Of a DNA stretch of 64,000 bases, positions 35,090-56,717 are shown in pieces. The stretch's first letter is position 1. Each line of letters opens with the position of its first letter. The notes under the pieces are model-generated. The model saw only the letters and a list, made by a program, of their open reading frames with translations. It made no database searches and was not told the origin of the DNA. The position numbers were made by a program, and so were the translations under genes. Source of the stretch: Tepidamorphaceae bacterium (GTDB taxonomy: Bacteria > Pseudomonadota > Alphaproteobacteria > Rhizobiales > Tepidamorphaceae); the NCBI GenBank assembly GCA_028279445.1, contig JANQNT010000025.1, positions 1 through 64,000 on the forward strand, given 5' to 3'.

Positions 35090-35518
35090 ATGGCAAAGAA
35101 GATTATCGGCTACCTGAAACTGCAGGTGCCGGCAGGCGCGGCGTCGCCGTCGCCGCCGATCGGCCCCGCGCTTGGTCAGCGCGGGCTGAACATCATGCAG
35201 TTCTGCAAGGATTTCAACGCCAAGAGCCAGAACTTCGAGAAGAACGCGCCGTGTCCGACGATCATCACGATCTATCAGGACAAGTCGTTTTCCTTCGAGA
35301 TCAAGACGCCGCCGGCCTCCTACCTGCTGAAGCAGGCCGCCAAGGTCAATTCCGGCGCCAGCGAGCCGGGCCGCGAGACTGTCGGTCAGGTGACCCGCGA
35401 TCAGGTGCGCAGCATCGCCGAGGCCAAGATGGTGGATCTGAACGCCGGCGATATCGATGCGGCGATGCGCATCATCGAGGGCTCGGCCCGTTCGATGGGC
35501 CTTGAGGTTCAGGGGTAA
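35090..35518 (+). CDS. rplK: 50S ribosomal protein L11
   Basis: 142 residues, normal length. The N-terminal [37 protein letters not shown] is the conserved thiostrepton-region domain, with the Pro-rich hinge near 74 (KTPPASYLL) and the rRNA-binding C-terminal domain. It forms the GTPase-associated centre with 23S rRNA. It follows nusG by 125 bases and precedes rplA by 5. Confidence 0.97.
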   Translation: MAKKIIGYLKLQVPAGAASPSPPIGPALGQRGLNIMQFCKDFNAKSQNFEKNAPCPTIITIYQDKSFSFEIKTPPASYLLKQAAKVNSGASEPGRETVGQVTRDQVRSIAEAKMVDLNAGDIDAAMRIIEGSARSMGLEVQG

Positions 35519-35523
35519 GCGTC

Positions 35524-36222
35524 ATGGCGAAGACAGGAAAGCGCATGAACAGCGCCCGCGAAGGGCTGGAACCGGGCGCCGCGCTGGCGCTGGAAGACGC
35601 GGTCAAGGCGGTCAAGGAGCGCGCCAAGGCGAAGTTCGACGAGACCGTCGAGGTGGCGCTCAACCTGGGCGTTGACCCGCGCCATGCCGACCAGATGGTG
35701 CGCGGCGTGTGCCAGTTGCCGAACGGCACCGGACGCACCCTGCGCGTGGCGGTGTTCGCGCGCGGCGACAAGGCCGACGAGGCCAAGGCCGCCGGTGCCG
35801 ACGTGGTCGGCGCGGAGGATCTGGTCGAAACCGTCCAGAAGGGCGAGATCAACTTTGATCGCTGCATCGCCACGCCGGACATGATGCCGCTGGTCGGCCG
35901 GCTGGGAAAGGTGCTGGGCCCTCGCGGCCTGATGCCGAACCCCAAGGTCGGCACCGTGACACCGGATGTCGCGGCGGCGGTGGAAGCCTCCCGTGGCGGC
36001 TCGGTGGAGTTTCGTGTCGAGAAGGCCGGCATCGTTCATGCCGGCGTCGGCAAGGCGAGCTTCGCCGAGGACAAGCTGGTGGAGAACGTGCGCGCCTTCA
36101 TCGATGCGGTCGTCAAGGCCAAGCCGACCGGCGCCAAGGGAACCTATCTGAAGCGCGTCGCGCTGAGCTCCACGATGGGGCCGGGCGTGCGCGTCGAGCC
36201 GTCGAGCCTGTCGGCCGGGTAA
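35524..36222 (+). CDS. rplA: 50S ribosomal protein L1
   Basis: 232 residues. The [20 protein letters not shown] segment near 40 and [19 protein letters not shown] near 128 are the L1 signatures. L1 forms the mobile stalk near the E site and, in many bacteria, represses its own rplK-rplA mRNA. It is 5 bases downstream of rplK, so translational coupling is likely. Confidence 0.97.
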   Translation: MAKTGKRMNSAREGLEPGAALALEDAVKAVKERAKAKFDETVEVALNLGVDPRHADQMVRGVCQLPNGTGRTLRVAVFARGDKADEAKAAGADVVGAEDLVETVQKGEINFDRCIATPDMMPLVGRLGKVLGPRGLMPNPKVGTVTPDVAAAVEASRGGSVEFRVEKAGIVHAGVGKASFAEDKLVENVRAFIDAVVKAKPTGAKGTYLKRVALSSTMGPGVRVEPSSLSAG

Positions 36223-36620
36223 GTCCCGACGCAGGTTGCTCTAGGCGGCAACACGAGTTTCGGCGCGGGGAGGTGTCCTCGCGCTGGAAGGCCGGACCAC
36301 AAGGATCATCGATCCGCGCGGTCCGGTGCCTGTCCGAGATTGCGGGTGCCCCACGAGGGCCTAATCGGTTCGCCGGCCTGCATGAGACGGGGACGAACGG
36401 ATTTAACGGGTGCGCTCAAGGGCGCCCCGGAAGATTGGTTCGAACCACGTTGCCTCACGGCGGCGGGCCGCTTGGGTCCGTTCGTTTGCAAGGCGGACAG
36501 GGTTTGCGCTGGCGATTGCTGCGCCTGTCCGGCTTGAAGCGGGTCAGGGGAAGCGTCGCGCAGTTGGTGCAACCGGTGGCGGGTTTGTTCGCAAGGCCGC
36601 CGCCAGACCGGAGAGAGCAA
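36223..36620 (+). promoter_or_regulatory. rplJ leader region, probable L10 autoregulatory leader
   Basis: A 398-base GC-rich stretch without a gene precedes rplJ. It contains several possible helices and a 10-base palindrome GGTTCGAACC (36437-36446). In bacteria the mRNA leader before rplJ commonly binds the L10-L12 complex to repress translation; position supports this here, but I have not verified the consensus fold. The same GGTTCGAACC recurs at 37157-37166 between rplJ and rplL. Confidence 0.4.
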
Positions 36621-37139
36621 GTGGATAGAGCGCAAAAGCAAGAGCTCGTCTCGACGCTTAACGACGTCTTCCAGAACACCGGAGTCGTCGTGGTCGCCCA
36701 CTATGCCGGCCTGTCCGTCGCCGACATGACGAGCCTTCGCGGCCGCATGAAGGACGCGGGCGCGCGGGTCAAGGTGGCCAAGAACCGGCTCGCCAAGATC
36801 GCTCTTGACGGCACCGACCTGGACCACATGAAGCCGCTGTTCGAGGGGCAGACGCTGATCGCCTTTTCCGACGATCCCGTCGCAGCACCGAAGACGGCGG
36901 TGGATTTCGCCAAGGCCAACGAGAATCTCAGGATTGTCGGTGGCGGCATGGGGCAGACCTCGCTCGATGCGGACGGCGTGAAGGCACTCGCCTCGCTGCC
37001 GTCGATCGACGAGCTGCGCGCCAAGATCGTCGGGATGATTGCCACCCCGGCGACGCGTATCGCGCAGGTCGTCAACGCGCCGGGCGGGCAGCTTGCCCGC
37101 GTGATCCAGGCAAAGGCCGATCAGGGCGAGGCGGCATAG
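36621..37139 (+). CDS. rplJ: 50S ribosomal protein L10
   Basis: 172 residues from a GTG at 36621 preceded by a GGAGAG site. The alignment [36 protein letters not shown] fits the L10 start, whereas the frame continues open upstream without conserved sequence. [13 protein letters not shown] near 50 binds 23S rRNA and the C-terminal helix (about 135-170) carries the L7/L12 dimers. It forms the stalk base. Confidence 0.95.
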   Translation: MDRAQKQELVSTLNDVFQNTGVVVVAHYAGLSVADMTSLRGRMKDAGARVKVAKNRLAKIALDGTDLDHMKPLFEGQTLIAFSDDPVAAPKTAVDFAKANENLRIVGGGMGQTSLDADGVKALASLPSIDELRAKIVGMIATPATRIAQVVNAPGGQLARVIQAKADQGEAA

Positions 37140-37183
37140 GCCGGCCTCCCGTAACTGGTTCGAACCGATTAGGAGCAAGTAAC

Positions 37184-37567
37184 ATGGCTGATCTGGAGAA
37201 GATCGTCGAAGACCTGTCCAACCTCACCGTCCTGGAGGCCGCCGAGCTTTCCAAGATGCTTGAGGAGAAGTGGGGCGTTTCCGCCGCGGCCCCGGTCGCG
37301 GTGGCAGCCGTTGGCGGTGCCGCCGGCGGCGGCGAGGCTGCTGCGGCCGAGGAAAAGGACGAATTCGACGTCGTCCTGGCCGAGGCAGGCGCCCAGAAGA
37401 TCAACGTGATCAAGGAAGTGCGCGCGATTACCGGACTTGGCCTCAAGGAAGCCAAGGACCTGGTGGAAGCCGCACCGAAGCCGGTCAAGGAAGGTGTCGA
37501 CAAGGAAGAGGCCGAGAAGCTGAAGACCCAGCTCGAAGAGGCCGGCGCCAAGGTCGAACTGAAGTAA
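37184..37567 (+). CDS. rplL: 50S ribosomal protein L7/L12
   Basis: 127 residues with the N-terminal dimerisation helix ([24 protein letters not shown]), an Ala/Gly-rich hinge at about 36-58, and the factor-binding C-terminal domain with [23 protein letters not shown]. It recruits translation factors. It is 44 bases after rplJ, with an AGGAG ribosome-binding site. Confidence 0.97.
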   Translation: MADLEKIVEDLSNLTVLEAAELSKMLEEKWGVSAAAPVAVAAVGGAAGGGEAAAAEEKDEFDVVLAEAGAQKINVIKEVRAITGLGLKEAKDLVEAAPKPVKEGVDKEEAEKLKTQLEEAGAKVELK

Positions 37568-37696
37568 GTCGCCGCCGCGGTTACACGCTGCGGCAGCACA
37601 TGTTGCGTCGGGTTGTGCCGGTTCTGCGTCAAGACACGCGGAACCGGTGCGCCCGATGACGCGTCTCCGGCCTGAGGGCCGGGGAGATGCAGTCGG

Positions 37697-37779
37697 CAGG
37701 CGATGCCCCAGGCGCGCAAGGCGCGTTTGAGGCATCACCTGAACAGGTATCACCCGCGGCAGGCATCGCCTGAGCAGGT
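37697..37779 (+). repeat. Repeat and hairpin cluster in the rplL-rpoB spacer
   Basis: The spacer holds an imperfect direct repeat (37730-37748 and 37761-37779, 17 of 19 identical, each with an ACCTG/CAGGT-type mini-palindrome). It also holds an 11-base perfect inverted repeat CAGGCGATGCC (37697-37707) / GGCATCGCCTG (37762-37772). The RNA could therefore fold in at least two ways just before rpoB, fitting an attenuator or RNase processing site; function is inferred only from position. Confidence 0.55.
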
Positions 37780-37839
37780 GAAGAAGCGCGTTGAACAGGC
37801 CCGGTCCGGGCCGCAGACAAGAATTCCTAAGGAGCGACG

Positions 37840-41982
<4,143 letters not shown>

Positions 41983-42072
41983 CCCCGCGACAGCCTACGC
42001 AACGACCACGTTTTTCCGCGTGATGTGCCGGCAGAGGTCGCCGGCGCGGTGTACGCGACAAAGGAGATCAGG

Positions 42073-46284
<4,212 letters not shown>

Positions 46285-46316
46285 TCTCCCGCGTACCGAT
46301 TCAGATCGAAGGCGAG

Positions 46317-46341
46317 AGGGGCTGCTTCGGCAGCCCCTTTC
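46317..46341 (+). terminator. Rho-independent terminator after rpoC
   Basis: GGGGCTGC-TTCG-GCAGCCCC is a perfect 8-bp stem closed by a stable TTCG tetraloop and followed by TTT. It lies about 33 bases past the rpoC stop and should end the rpoBC transcript. Confidence 0.85.
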
Positions 46342-46428
46342 TGCTTGGCCTAAGGGCGCTTTGCTGCGGCGCAACAGAAACTGTCGCCAAATACCGGCGA
46401 AACGACGAAAAATTGCCGCGCCACCCTG

Positions 46429-46457
46429 TTGACGGGTGAGGGGCTCATGAGTATTGT
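46429..46457 (+). promoter_or_regulatory. Sigma70-type promoter of the rpsL-rpsG-fusA-tuf operon
   Basis: TTGACG (46429-46434) and TATTGT (46452-46457) are separated by exactly 17 bases. They lie between the rpoC terminator and rpsL, leaving a leader of roughly 255 bases. Confidence 0.7.
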
Positions 46458-46718
46458 CCGCGCCACTTCAGCGACGGGTGGTAAGCCTCGTCCTTTGCGG
46501 GTCGCCTAGAGCCGCAAAATCAAGGGCTTAAACGCTGTCGCCGCGCAAGCGAGAACAAGCTGAGGTCACGATCCGGGCGCTGCTCGGGTCCTCTGTGTTT
46601 CCAGGGCACCCAGGGGCTTTGAGTCCTGCCGGGTGTTTTCGTTTGTTTGGCGCGCTGGAGGCGAGGTTTGAACGCGTGCCGCGACTGCAGCGCGGTGCCG
46701 ACAAAGAGAAGTTGAGCG

Positions 46719-47090
46719 ATGCCGACGATCAACCAGTTGATCCGCAAGCCGCGTAAGGACAAGCCCCGGCGCAACAAGGTGCCGGCCATGGAGGCGTGTC
46801 CGCAGAAGCGTGGCGTGTGCACCCGCGTCTATACGACGACGCCGAAGAAGCCCAACTCGGCGTTGCGCAAGGTCGCCAAGATCCGGCTGACCAACGGTTT
46901 CGAGGTGATCGGCTACATCCCCGGCGAGGGCCACAACCTGCAGGAGCACTCGGTGGTGATGATCCGCGGCGGCCGCGTCAAGGACCTGCCCGGCGTGCGC
47001 TACCACATCATCCGTGGCGTGCTCGACACCCAGGGCGTCAAGGACCGCAAGCAGCGCCGCTCCAAGTACGGCGCCAAGCGGCCGAAGTAA
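46719..47090 (+). CDS. rpsL: 30S ribosomal protein S12
   Basis: 123 residues with the S12 core [21 protein letters not shown] near 41-61 and [13 protein letters not shown] near 85-97. The two Lys positions that mutate to streptomycin resistance both appear as Lys, so a sensitive type is expected. It opens the str operon and sits at the decoding centre. Confidence 0.98.
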   Translation: MPTINQLIRKPRKDKPRRNKVPAMEACPQKRGVCTRVYTTTPKKPNSALRKVAKIRLTNGFEVIGYIPGEGHNLQEHSVVMIRGGRVKDLPGVRYHIIRGVLDTQGVKDRKQRRSKYGAKRPK

Positions 47091-47591
<501 letters not shown>

Positions 47592-47611
47592 CGGTTCCGG
47601 AGAGACCCCCA

Positions 47612-49687
<2,076 letters not shown>

Positions 49688-49740
49688 TCAAGTCACCAAC
49701 GGTTTCCACGGGGAAACAGGGCTAGAGACGGAGATACCCA

Positions 49741-50916
49741 ATGGCCAAGGAGAAGTTCGAGCGGAATAAGCCGCATGTGAACATCGGCACGATCGGCCAC
49801 GTTGACCACGGCAAGACGTCGTTGACGGCCGCGATCACCAAGTTCTTCGGCGAGTTCAAGGCGTATGACCAGATCGATGCGGCGCCGGAGGAAAAGGCGC
49901 GCGGCATCACGATCTCGACCGCCCACGTGGAATACGAGACGGAAAACCGCCACTACGCCCACGTCGACTGCCCGGGCCACGCGGACTACGTCAAGAACAT
50001 GATCACCGGTGCCGCCCAGATGGACGGCGCGATCCTGGTCGTGTCGGCCGCCGACGGCCCGATGCCGCAGACCCGCGAGCACATCCTGCTCGCCCGTCAG
50101 GTCGGCGTTCCGGCGATCGTCGTCTATCTCAACAAGGTCGACCAGGTCGACGACGAGGAGCTGCTCGAGCTTGTCGAGCTGGAGGTGCGCGAGTTGCTGT
50201 CCTCCTACGAGTTCCCCGGCGACGACATCCCGATCGTCAAGGGCTCGGCCCTGGTGGCTCTGGAAGACGGCGACAAGGCGATGGGCGAGGATTCGGTGCG
50301 TGCGCTGATGGCCGAGGTCGATCAGTACATCCCGACTCCGGAGCGCCCGATCGACCAGCCGTTCCTGATGCCGATCGAGGACGTGTTCTCGATTTCCGGC
50401 CGCGGCACGGTGGTCACCGGCCGCGTCGAGCGCGGCATCATCAAGGTTGGCGAGGAAATCGAGATCGTCGGTATCCGCGACACCACCAAGACGACCTGCA
50501 CGGGCGTCGAGATGTTCCGCAAGCTGCTCGACCAGGGCCAGGCCGGCGACAACATCGGCGCGCTGCTGCGCGGCGTGGAGCGCGAGGGCGTGGAGCGTGG
50601 CCAGGTGCTGTGCAAGCCCGGTTCCGTGACCCCGCACACCAAGTTCAAGGCCGAGGCCTACATCCTCACCAAGGAGGAGGGCGGTCGCCATACGCCGTTC
50701 TTCACCAACTACCGGCCGCAGTTCTACTTCCGCACCACCGACGTCACCGGCGTCGTCTCGCTGCCCGAGGGCACCGAGATGGTCATGCCGGGCGACAACG
50801 TGGCCATGGACGTGGAACTGATCGTGCCGATCGCCATGGAAGAGAAACTGCGTTTCGCTATCCGCGAGGGCGGCCGCACCGTGGGTGCCGGCGTCGTCTC
50901 GCAGATCATCGAGTAA
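49741..50916 (+). CDS. tuf: Elongation factor Tu
   Basis: 391 residues with [14 protein letters not shown] near 19, [32 protein letters not shown] near 76-107 and [23 protein letters not shown] near 131. It delivers aminoacyl-tRNA. It is the only tuf in the window; the second copy often found near tRNA-Trp is not there. A small hairpin (49702-49717) lies in the fusA-tuf gap. Confidence 0.97.
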   Translation: MAKEKFERNKPHVNIGTIGHVDHGKTSLTAAITKFFGEFKAYDQIDAAPEEKARGITISTAHVEYETENRHYAHVDCPGHADYVKNMITGAAQMDGAILVVSAADGPMPQTREHILLARQVGVPAIVVYLNKVDQVDDEELLELVELEVRELLSSYEFPGDDIPIVKGSALVALEDGDKAMGEDSVRALMAEVDQYIPTPERPIDQPFLMPIEDVFSISGRGTVVTGRVERGIIKVGEEIEIVGIRDTTKTTCTGVEMFRKLLDQGQAGDNIGALLRGVEREGVERGQVLCKPGSVTPHTKFKAEAYILTKEEGGRHTPFFTNYRPQFYFRTTDVTGVVSLPEGTEMVMPGDNVAMDVELIVPIAMEEKLRFAIREGGRTVGAGVVSQIIE

Positions 50917-50996
50917 CGCTGCAAAGAGACTTGAGGCGGCGCGTCGCGAACACGGCGCGCCGCTTCGTTCGATCAACCCGCTTGGGACGCTAACCG

Positions 50997-51305
50997 ATGA
51001 ACGGTCAGAACATCCGCATCCGGCTCAAGGCCTTCGATCACCGCGTGCTCGACAATTCGACGCGCGAGATCGTCAACACCGCGCGGCGCACGGGCGCCCA
51101 GGTGCGCGGGCCTATTCCGCTGCCGACACGGATCGAACGGTTCACGGTGAACCGCTCGCCGCATATCGACAAGAAGAGCCGCGAGCAGTTCGAAATGCGC
51201 ACCCACAAGCGGCTCCTGGACATCATCGACCCGACACCGCAGACCGTCGACGCGCTTATGAAGCTCGACCTGGCTGCCGGCGTCGACGTCGAGATCAAGC
51301 TGTAG
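50997..51305 (+). CDS. rpsJ: 30S ribosomal protein S10 (NusE)
   Basis: 102 residues with [21 protein letters not shown] at the start and [36 protein letters not shown], the family signature, in the middle. It also acts as NusE in antitermination. It opens the S10 gene series, 80 bases after tuf. Confidence 0.97.
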   Translation: MNGQNIRIRLKAFDHRVLDNSTREIVNTARRTGAQVRGPIPLPTRIERFTVNRSPHIDKKSREQFEMRTHKRLLDIIDPTPQTVDALMKLDLAAGVDVEIKL

Positions 51306-51328
51306 AGCCTGAGAGAGATAAGTTCGCC

Positions 51329-52216
51329 ATGCGCTCTGGATTGATCGCGCAAAAACTCGGCATGTCGCGAGTCTTCACCGAAGACGGGCAGGATATCCCC
51401 GTCACGGTGCTGAAGGTCGACAATTGCCAGGTCGTTGCGCAGTGCACGGAAGAAAAGAACGGCTATAACGCGTTGCAGCTCGGCACCGGCAAGCGCAAGG
51501 CGAAGAACACCGCGCGCGCCGAGCGCGGCCACTTCGCCGTCGCCAAGGTCGAGCCCAAGCGGCGGATGGCCGAGTTCCGCGTCAGCTCCGACAACATGAT
51601 CGATGTCGGCGCCGAACTGACGGCCGACCATTTCATCGCCGGCCAGTTCGTCGACATCACCGGCACCTCTGTCGGTAAGGGTTTCGCCGGCGCCATGAAG
51701 CGGCACAATTTCGGCGGCCTTCGCGCCTCGCACGGCGTGTCCATCTCGCACCGCTCGCACGGCTCCACCGGCAACAGCCAGGACCCGGGCAAGGTGTTCA
51801 AGGGCAAGAAGATGGCCGGCCACATGGGTGACGCGCGGGTGACCACGCAGAACCTGGAAGTGGTGCAGACCGACGTCGAGCGCGGCCTGATCCTGGTCAA
51901 GGGCGCGGTGCCCGGTTCCAAGGGCGGGTTCGTGCTGCTGCGCGACGCCATCAAGAAGCGGCTGCCCGACGGTGTGCCGTTCCCCGGCGCGTTCCGCACC
52001 GATGGCAGCGTAGAAGAGACGCCTGCTGCGGAGGCCGCTCCGGCCGAAGAGGCACCAGCCGAAGCGGCCCCGGTGGATGAGGCTACACAGGTCGACGTTG
52101 CGCCGGCGGAGGAGGCTCCTGTTGAGGCGTCTCCCACCGATGACGCGCCGGCCGAGGACAGCGCTGACACCGGCGATGCCAATGATGGCGATGCCGAGAA
52201 GAAGGAGGGCTCGTGA
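51329..52216 (+). CDS. rplC: 50S ribosomal protein L3 with a C-terminal acidic extension
   Basis: 295 residues from the ATG at 51329. The L3 domain occupies about 1-225, with [32 protein letters not shown] near 114-145 reaching towards the peptidyl-transferase centre. After about residue 228 comes a 65-residue Ala/Pro/Glu/Asp-rich tail with repeated EEAPAEA-like units. Many alphaproteobacteria have a short tail, but this one is long. L3 initiates 50S assembly. The stop overlaps the rplD start (TGATG). Confidence 0.95.
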   Translation: MRSGLIAQKLGMSRVFTEDGQDIPVTVLKVDNCQVVAQCTEEKNGYNALQLGTGKRKAKNTARAERGHFAVAKVEPKRRMAEFRVSSDNMIDVGAELTADHFIAGQFVDITGTSVGKGFAGAMKRHNFGGLRASHGVSISHRSHGSTGNSQDPGKVFKGKKMAGHMGDARVTTQNLEVVQTDVERGLILVKGAVPGSKGGFVLLRDAIKKRLPDGVPFPGAFRTDGSVEETPAAEAAPAEEAPAEAAPVDEATQVDVAPAEEAPVEASPTDDAPAEDSADTGDANDGDAEKKEGS

Positions 52217-52839
52217 TGAAGCACGATGTCGTCTCCCTCGATGGCAAGAAAGCCGGTTCGGTCGACCTCGACGAGGCGATCTTCGGGCTCGATCCGCGCA
52301 CGGACATCCTGCATCGCATGGTTCGCTACCAGCTCGCCAAGCGTCAGGCCGGCACGCACAAGGTCAAGAACCGCGGCGAGATCACCAGCCGCACTGGCGC
52401 GAAGATGTTCCGCCAGAAGGGTACCGGACGTGCACGCCACGGATCGGCGCGCGCCGGCATCTTCCGTGGCGGCGGACGCGCCTTCGGGCCGCAGGTGCGC
52501 AGCCACGCGCACGACCTGCCCAAGAAGGTGCGCGCCCTGGCGCTCAAGCACGCGCTGTCGACCAAGGCCAAGAACAAGGCGCTGGTGATCCTGGACAACA
52601 CCGAGCTGAAAGAGCCCAAGACCAAGGCGCTTTCCGCCGGGCTCGGCAAGCTGGGCGTTGCTTCGGCCCTGGTCATCGACGGCGCCGAGGTCAACGGCAA
52701 CTTCAAGCTGGCGGCGCAGAACCTGGCCCATCTCGACGTGCTCCCCGTTCAGGGTATCAACGTCTACGACATCCTGCGCCGGGACACGCTGGTGCTGACG
52801 CGGGCGGCGCTTGATGCGCTGAAGGAGCGGTTCAAATGA
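52216..52839 (+). CDS. rplD: 50S ribosomal protein L4
   Basis: 207 residues from the ATG at 52216, which overlaps the rplC stop; GAAGGAGGG is the ribosome-binding site. The exit-tunnel loop is [34 protein letters not shown] near 55-90. L4 can also repress the S10 operon in some bacteria. It overlaps rplW by 4 bases. Confidence 0.97.
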   Translation: MKHDVVSLDGKKAGSVDLDEAIFGLDPRTDILHRMVRYQLAKRQAGTHKVKNRGEITSRTGAKMFRQKGTGRARHGSARAGIFRGGGRAFGPQVRSHAHDLPKKVRALALKHALSTKAKNKALVILDNTELKEPKTKALSAGLGKLGVASALVIDGAEVNGNFKLAAQNLAHLDVLPVQGINVYDILRRDTLVLTRAALDALKERFK

Positions 52840-53132
52840 GCACTGACACACGCCATTACGACGTGATCCGCGCGCCGATCATCACCGAGAAGTCGACCAT
52901 GGCTTCGGAGAACAACCAGGTGATGTTCAACGTCGCGCCGGACGCCACCAAGCCCGCGATCAAGCAGGCGGTCGAGGCGCTGTTCGGCGTCAAGGTGACG
53001 GCGGTCAACACGATGGTGCGCAAGGGCAAGGTGAAGCGCTTTCGCGGCCGCACCGGGCGTCAGAGCGACGTCAAGAAAGCGATCGTGACGCTCGCCGAGG
53101 GTGACTCCATCGACGTGACGACGGGGCTGTAG
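52836..53132 (+). CDS. rplW: 50S ribosomal protein L23
   Basis: 98 residues with [15 protein letters not shown] near the N-terminus and [33 protein letters not shown] typical of L23. It lines the tunnel exit, where trigger factor and SRP dock. It overlaps rplD and is 4 bases before rplB. Confidence 0.96.
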   Translation: MSTDTRHYDVIRAPIITEKSTMASENNQVMFNVAPDATKPAIKQAVEALFGVKVTAVNTMVRKGKVKRFRGRTGRQSDVKKAIVTLAEGDSIDVTTGL

Positions 53133-53136
53133 GGCA

Positions 53137-53979
53137 ATGGCACTGAAGAAATTCAATCCCAAGACGCCGGGCCTGCGCCAGCTCGTCATCGTCGACCGGT
53201 CCGGCCTGTGGAAGGGCGATCCGGAGAAGACGCTGACCGAGGGCCTGACCAAGTCGGGCGGGCGCAACAACCACGGGCGCATCACCGCGCGGCGGCGCGG
53301 CGGCGGCCACAAGCGCCTCTACCGCGCGGTCGATTTCAAGCGCCGCAAGGCGGATGTGCCGGGCAAGGTGGAACGGCTGGAATACGATCCCAACCGCACC
53401 GCCTTCATCGCGCTGATCGTCTACGAGGATGGCGAGAAGGCCTATATCCTGGCGCCGCAGCGCCTCGGCGTGGGCGACACTGTCGTGGCCGGCGAGCAGG
53501 TCGACGTGAAGCCCGGCAATGCCATGCCGCTGGCCAATATCCCGATCGGCACCATCGTCCACAACGTGGAGATGAAGCCGATGAAGGGCGGCCAGATCGC
53601 GCGCGCGGCGGGCGCCTATGTGCAGCTCGTCGGTCGCGACCAGGGCTACGCCATCCTGCGGCTCAATTCCGGCGAGCAGCGCCGGGTTCCGGCGCGCTGC
53701 ATGGCGACCATCGGCGCGGTGTCCAACCCGGACAACCTGAACACCAACATGGGCAAGGCGGGCCGCAACCGCTGGGCGGGCAAGCGCCCCGCGGTGCGCG
53801 GCGTCGTCATGAACCCGGTCGATCACCCGCATGGCGGCGGCGAAGGCCGCAGTTCCGGCGGTCGTCACCCGGTGACGCCGTGGGGCAAGCCGACCAAGGG
53901 CAAGCGCACGCGCAGCAACAAGTCGACCGACAAGTACATCCTGCGCAGCCGCCATATGGCGAAGAAAAAACGGGGTTGA
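53137..53979 (+). CDS. rplB: 50S ribosomal protein L2
   Basis: 280 residues with [26 protein letters not shown] near 43 and the C-terminal [31 protein letters not shown], whose His (in DHPHGGGEG) is important for peptidyl transfer. Length and motifs are normal. The stop is 6 bases before rpsS. Confidence 0.97.
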   Translation: MALKKFNPKTPGLRQLVIVDRSGLWKGDPEKTLTEGLTKSGGRNNHGRITARRRGGGHKRLYRAVDFKRRKADVPGKVERLEYDPNRTAFIALIVYEDGEKAYILAPQRLGVGDTVVAGEQVDVKPGNAMPLANIPIGTIVHNVEMKPMKGGQIARAAGAYVQLVGRDQGYAILRLNSGEQRRVPARCMATIGAVSNPDNLNTNMGKAGRNRWAGKRPAVRGVVMNPVDHPHGGGEGRSSGGRHPVTPWGKPTKGKRTRSNKSTDKYILRSRHMAKKKRG

Positions 53980-53985
53980 TGCGTC

Positions 53986-54264
53986 ATGGCGCGTTCGGTT
54001 TGGAAGGGTCCCTTCGTTGATGGCTATCTGCTCAAAAAGGCAGATGCCGCGCGGGAATCCGGCCGCAAGGACATCATCAAGATCTGGAGCCGGCGCTCGA
54101 CGATCCTGCCCCAGTTCGTCGGCCTGACCTTCGGTGTCTACAACGGCCAGAAGCACATCCCTGTCCTCGTCACCGAGGACATGATCGGCCACAAGTTCGG
54201 CGAGTTCGCACCGACCCGTACCTATTACGGTCACGCCGCCGACAAGAAGGCCAGAAGGAAGTAG
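53986..54264 (+). CDS. rpsS: 30S ribosomal protein S19
   Basis: 92 residues with [18 protein letters not shown] at the start, [24 protein letters not shown] near 31-54 and [25 protein letters not shown] at the end, all typical of S19. It binds the head of 16S rRNA with S13. Only 2 bases separate it from rplV. Confidence 0.97.
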   Translation: MARSVWKGPFVDGYLLKKADAARESGRKDIIKIWSRRSTILPQFVGLTFGVYNGQKHIPVLVTEDMIGHKFGEFAPTRTYYGHAADKKARRK

Positions 54265-54266
54265 TC

Positions 54267-54647
54267 ATGGGCAAGGCGAAGACACCTCGGACGCTGGCCG
54301 AGAACGAGGCCAAGGCGGTGACGCGCAACCTGCGCGTCAGCCCGCAGAAGCTCAACCTCGTGGCGCAGCTCATCCGCGGCAAGAAGGTCGACAAGGCGTT
54401 GGCCGACCTGACGTTTTCGCGCAAGCGCATCGCCCGTGACGTGAAGAAAACACTCGAGTCGGCGATCGCCAACGCCGAGAACAACCATTCGCTGGATGTC
54501 GACGATCTGGTGGTGGCGGAGGCCTACGTAGGCAAGGCACTTGTCATGAAGCGCTTTCGTCCCCGTGCGCGCGGACGCGTCGGGCGCATCATGAAGCCGT
54601 TCGCCAACATCACCATCGTCGTTCGCCAGGTCGAGGAGGCCGCCTGA
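54267..54647 (+). CDS. rplV: 50S ribosomal protein L22
   Basis: 126 residues. [53 protein letters not shown] and the [25 protein letters not shown] hairpin of the exit tunnel are clear. Its last base overlaps the first of rpsC (TGATG). Confidence 0.97.
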   Translation: MGKAKTPRTLAENEAKAVTRNLRVSPQKLNLVAQLIRGKKVDKALADLTFSRKRIARDVKKTLESAIANAENNHSLDVDDLVVAEAYVGKALVMKRFRPRARGRVGRIMKPFANITIVVRQVEEAA

Positions 54648-55378
54648 TGGGCCAGAAAGTCAATCCGATCGGTCTGCGCCTTGGGATCAACAAGACGTGG
54701 GATTCGCGCTGGTTCGCCGACAAGGGCGAATACGGCGACCTGCTGCACGAGGACGTGCGCATCCGCGACTGGCTGAAGCAGCAGCTCAAGCAGGCCGCCG
54801 TCGCGCGCATCGTCATCGAGCGCCCGCACAAGAAGTGCCGCGTCACGATCCACACCGCGCGTCCGGGCATCGTCATCGGCAAGAAGGGCGCCGACATCGA
54901 GCGGCTGCGCAAGAAGATCGCCTCGATGACCGACTCCGAGGTCCACCTCAACATCGTCGAGGTGCGCAAGCCGGAACTGGACGCTCAGCTCGTCGCCGAA
55001 TCCATCGCCCAGCAGCTTGAGCGCCGCGTGTCGTTCCGCCGCGCCATGAAGCGTGCGGTTCAGTCGGCGATCCGGCTCGGCGCCGGCGGCATCCGCATCA
55101 ATTGCGGCGGGCGCCTGGGTGGCGCGGAGATCGCGCGTACCGAATGGTATCGCGAGGGCCGGGTGCCGCTGCACACGCTGCGCGCCGACGTCGATTACGG
55201 CGAGGCGACGGCGGTGACCGCCTACGGCACCAACGGCGTCAAGGTGTGGATCTTCAAGGGCGAGATCATGGAGCACGACCCGACGGCGTCCGAGCGGCGC
55301 TCGCTGGAAGGCGGCGAGACGGCCGGGCGCCGGCGCGAGGGCGGCGGAGCAGGCGCGGGCGCCAGAGCGGGAGCCTGA
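54647..55378 (+). CDS. rpsC: 30S ribosomal protein S3
   Basis: 243 residues with [23 protein letters not shown] at the start, a KH domain around [18 protein letters not shown] near 82-99, and [59 protein letters not shown]. The C-terminal 25 residues are Gly/Ala/Arg-rich, as in relatives. S3 forms the mRNA entry with S4 and S5. Confidence 0.97.
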   Translation: MGQKVNPIGLRLGINKTWDSRWFADKGEYGDLLHEDVRIRDWLKQQLKQAAVARIVIERPHKKCRVTIHTARPGIVIGKKGADIERLRKKIASMTDSEVHLNIVEVRKPELDAQLVAESIAQQLERRVSFRRAMKRAVQSAIRLGAGGIRINCGGRLGGAEIARTEWYREGRVPLHTLRADVDYGEATAVTAYGTNGVKVWIFKGEIMEHDPTASERRSLEGGETAGRRREGGGAGAGARAGA

Positions 55379-55418
55379 CGGCTTTCCGCTTGAGAGACGG
55401 GGTTTCAGGAGATCAGCA

Positions 55419-55832
55419 ATGCTGCAGCCAAAGCGCACAAAGTTCCGCAAGCAGCACAAGGGCCGCATCAAGGGTGTGGCCAGCCGCGGCGTGAACCTCA
55501 ACTTCGGCGCCTATGGGCTCAAGGCGCTGGAGCCCGAGCGGGTGACCGCGCGCCAGATCGAGGCGGCGCGGCGCGCCATTACGCGCCACATGAAGCGCGC
55601 GGGGCGGGTGTGGATTCGCATCTTCCCGGATGTGCCGGTGTCGAAGAAGCCGACGGAAGTGCGCATGGGTAAGGGCAAGGGCGCGCCGGAATACTGGGCG
55701 GCCAAGGTCAAGCCCGGGCGGATCATGTTTGAGATCGACGGCGTGCCCACCGAGGTCGCGCACGAGGCGCTGCGGCTTGGAGCCGCCAAGCTGCCGGTGC
55801 GCACCAAGGTTGTCAGCCGTGTGGGCGAGTAG
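55419..55832 (+). CDS. rplP: 50S ribosomal protein L16
   Basis: 137 residues with [19 protein letters not shown] at the start, [22 protein letters not shown] near 31, and [33 protein letters not shown]16 helps place A-site tRNA. It follows rpsC by 40 bases with a CAGGAG site. Confidence 0.97.
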   Translation: MLQPKRTKFRKQHKGRIKGVASRGVNLNFGAYGLKALEPERVTARQIEAARRAITRHMKRAGRVWIRIFPDVPVSKKPTEVRMGKGKGAPEYWAAKVKPGRIMFEIDGVPTEVAHEALRLGAAKLPVRTKVVSRVGE

Positions 55833-55844
55833 GGAAGCGACGTT

Positions 55845-56048
55845 ATGAAGGGCGAAGACGTACGCGGCATGACGGCGGACCAGCTCAAGGACGAGCTGGC
55901 GAAGCTGAAAAAAGAGCAGTTCAACCTGCGCTTCCAGCAGGCCACCGGCCAGTTGGAAAACACCGCGCGGGTGCGTCAGGTGCGTCGCGATATCGCGCGC
56001 GTGCAGACGGTGATCAAGCAACAGGCGCGCCAGGGCGCGCAAGGCTAA
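55845..56048 (+). CDS. rpmC: 50S ribosomal protein L29
   Basis: 67 residues forming two long helices; [39 protein letters not shown] is the L29 signature. It lies near the tunnel exit beside L23. It is 12 bases after rplP and 12 before rpsQ. Confidence 0.96.
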   Translation: MKGEDVRGMTADQLKDELAKLKKEQFNLRFQQATGQLENTARVRQVRRDIARVQTVIKQQARQGAQG

Positions 56049-56060
56049 GGGACGTTTCGA

Positions 56061-56300
56061 ATGCCAAAACGCATTCTCCAGGGCGTCGTGGTCGGCGACA
56101 AGAACGACAAGACGGTGACCGTGCTTGTCGAGCGCCGCTTCACGCACCCGCTGTTCAAGAAGACCGTGCGGCGCACCAAGCGCTACCGCGCCCATGACGC
56201 GCAGAACGCGCACAAGGTGGGCGATCTGGTGCGGATTGAGGAATGTGCACCGATCTCGCGCAACAAGCGCTGGACGGTGATTGCGGAAGGCGGCGCCTGA
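56061..56300 (+). CDS. rpsQ: 30S ribosomal protein S17
   Basis: 79 residues with [45 protein letters not shown] and the closing [21 protein letters not shown], diagnostic of S17, an early-binding OB-fold protein of the 30S body. Confidence 0.96.
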   Translation: MPKRILQGVVVGDKNDKTVTVLVERRFTHPLFKKTVRRTKRYRAHDAQNAHKVGDLVRIEECAPISRNKRWTVIAEGGA

Positions 56301-56348
56301 TTTCAGGCGCGGGCAGCGTTGCCCCGGTAGAGGAACAAGAGGTCAGCC

Positions 56349-56717
56349 ATGATCCAGATGCAGACCCAGCTCGACGTTGCCGACAATTCCGGCGCGCGCC
56401 GCGTCATGTGCATCAAGGTGCTCGGTGGCTCGAAGCGCAAGTATGCCCGCGTCGGCGACATCATCGTGGTGTCGGTGAAGGAGGCGATCCCGCGCGGCCG
56501 CGTCAAGAAGGGCGATGTGCTGCGCGCCGTCGTCGTGCGCACCGCCAAGGACATCCGCCGCAACGACGGCAGCGTGATCCGCTTCGATCGCAACGCCGCG
56601 GTGCTGGTGAACAACAACAAGGAGCCGATCGGCACGCGCATCTTCGGTCCGGTGCCGCGCGAACTGCGCGCCAAGCACCACATGAAGATCGTGTCGCTTG
56701 CTCCGGAGGTGCTGTGA
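56349..56717 (+). CDS. rplN: 50S ribosomal protein L14
   Basis: 122 residues, the standard length. [32 protein letters not shown] at the start and [35 protein letters not shown] at the end are typical. It forms an intersubunit bridge. The stop overlaps the rplX ATG (TGATG). Confidence 0.97.
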   Translation: MIQMQTQLDVADNSGARRVMCIKVLGGSKRKYARVGDIIVVSVKEAIPRGRVKKGDVLRAVVVRTAKDIRRNDGSVIRFDRNAAVLVNNNKEPIGTRIFGPVPRELRAKHHMKIVSLAPEVL

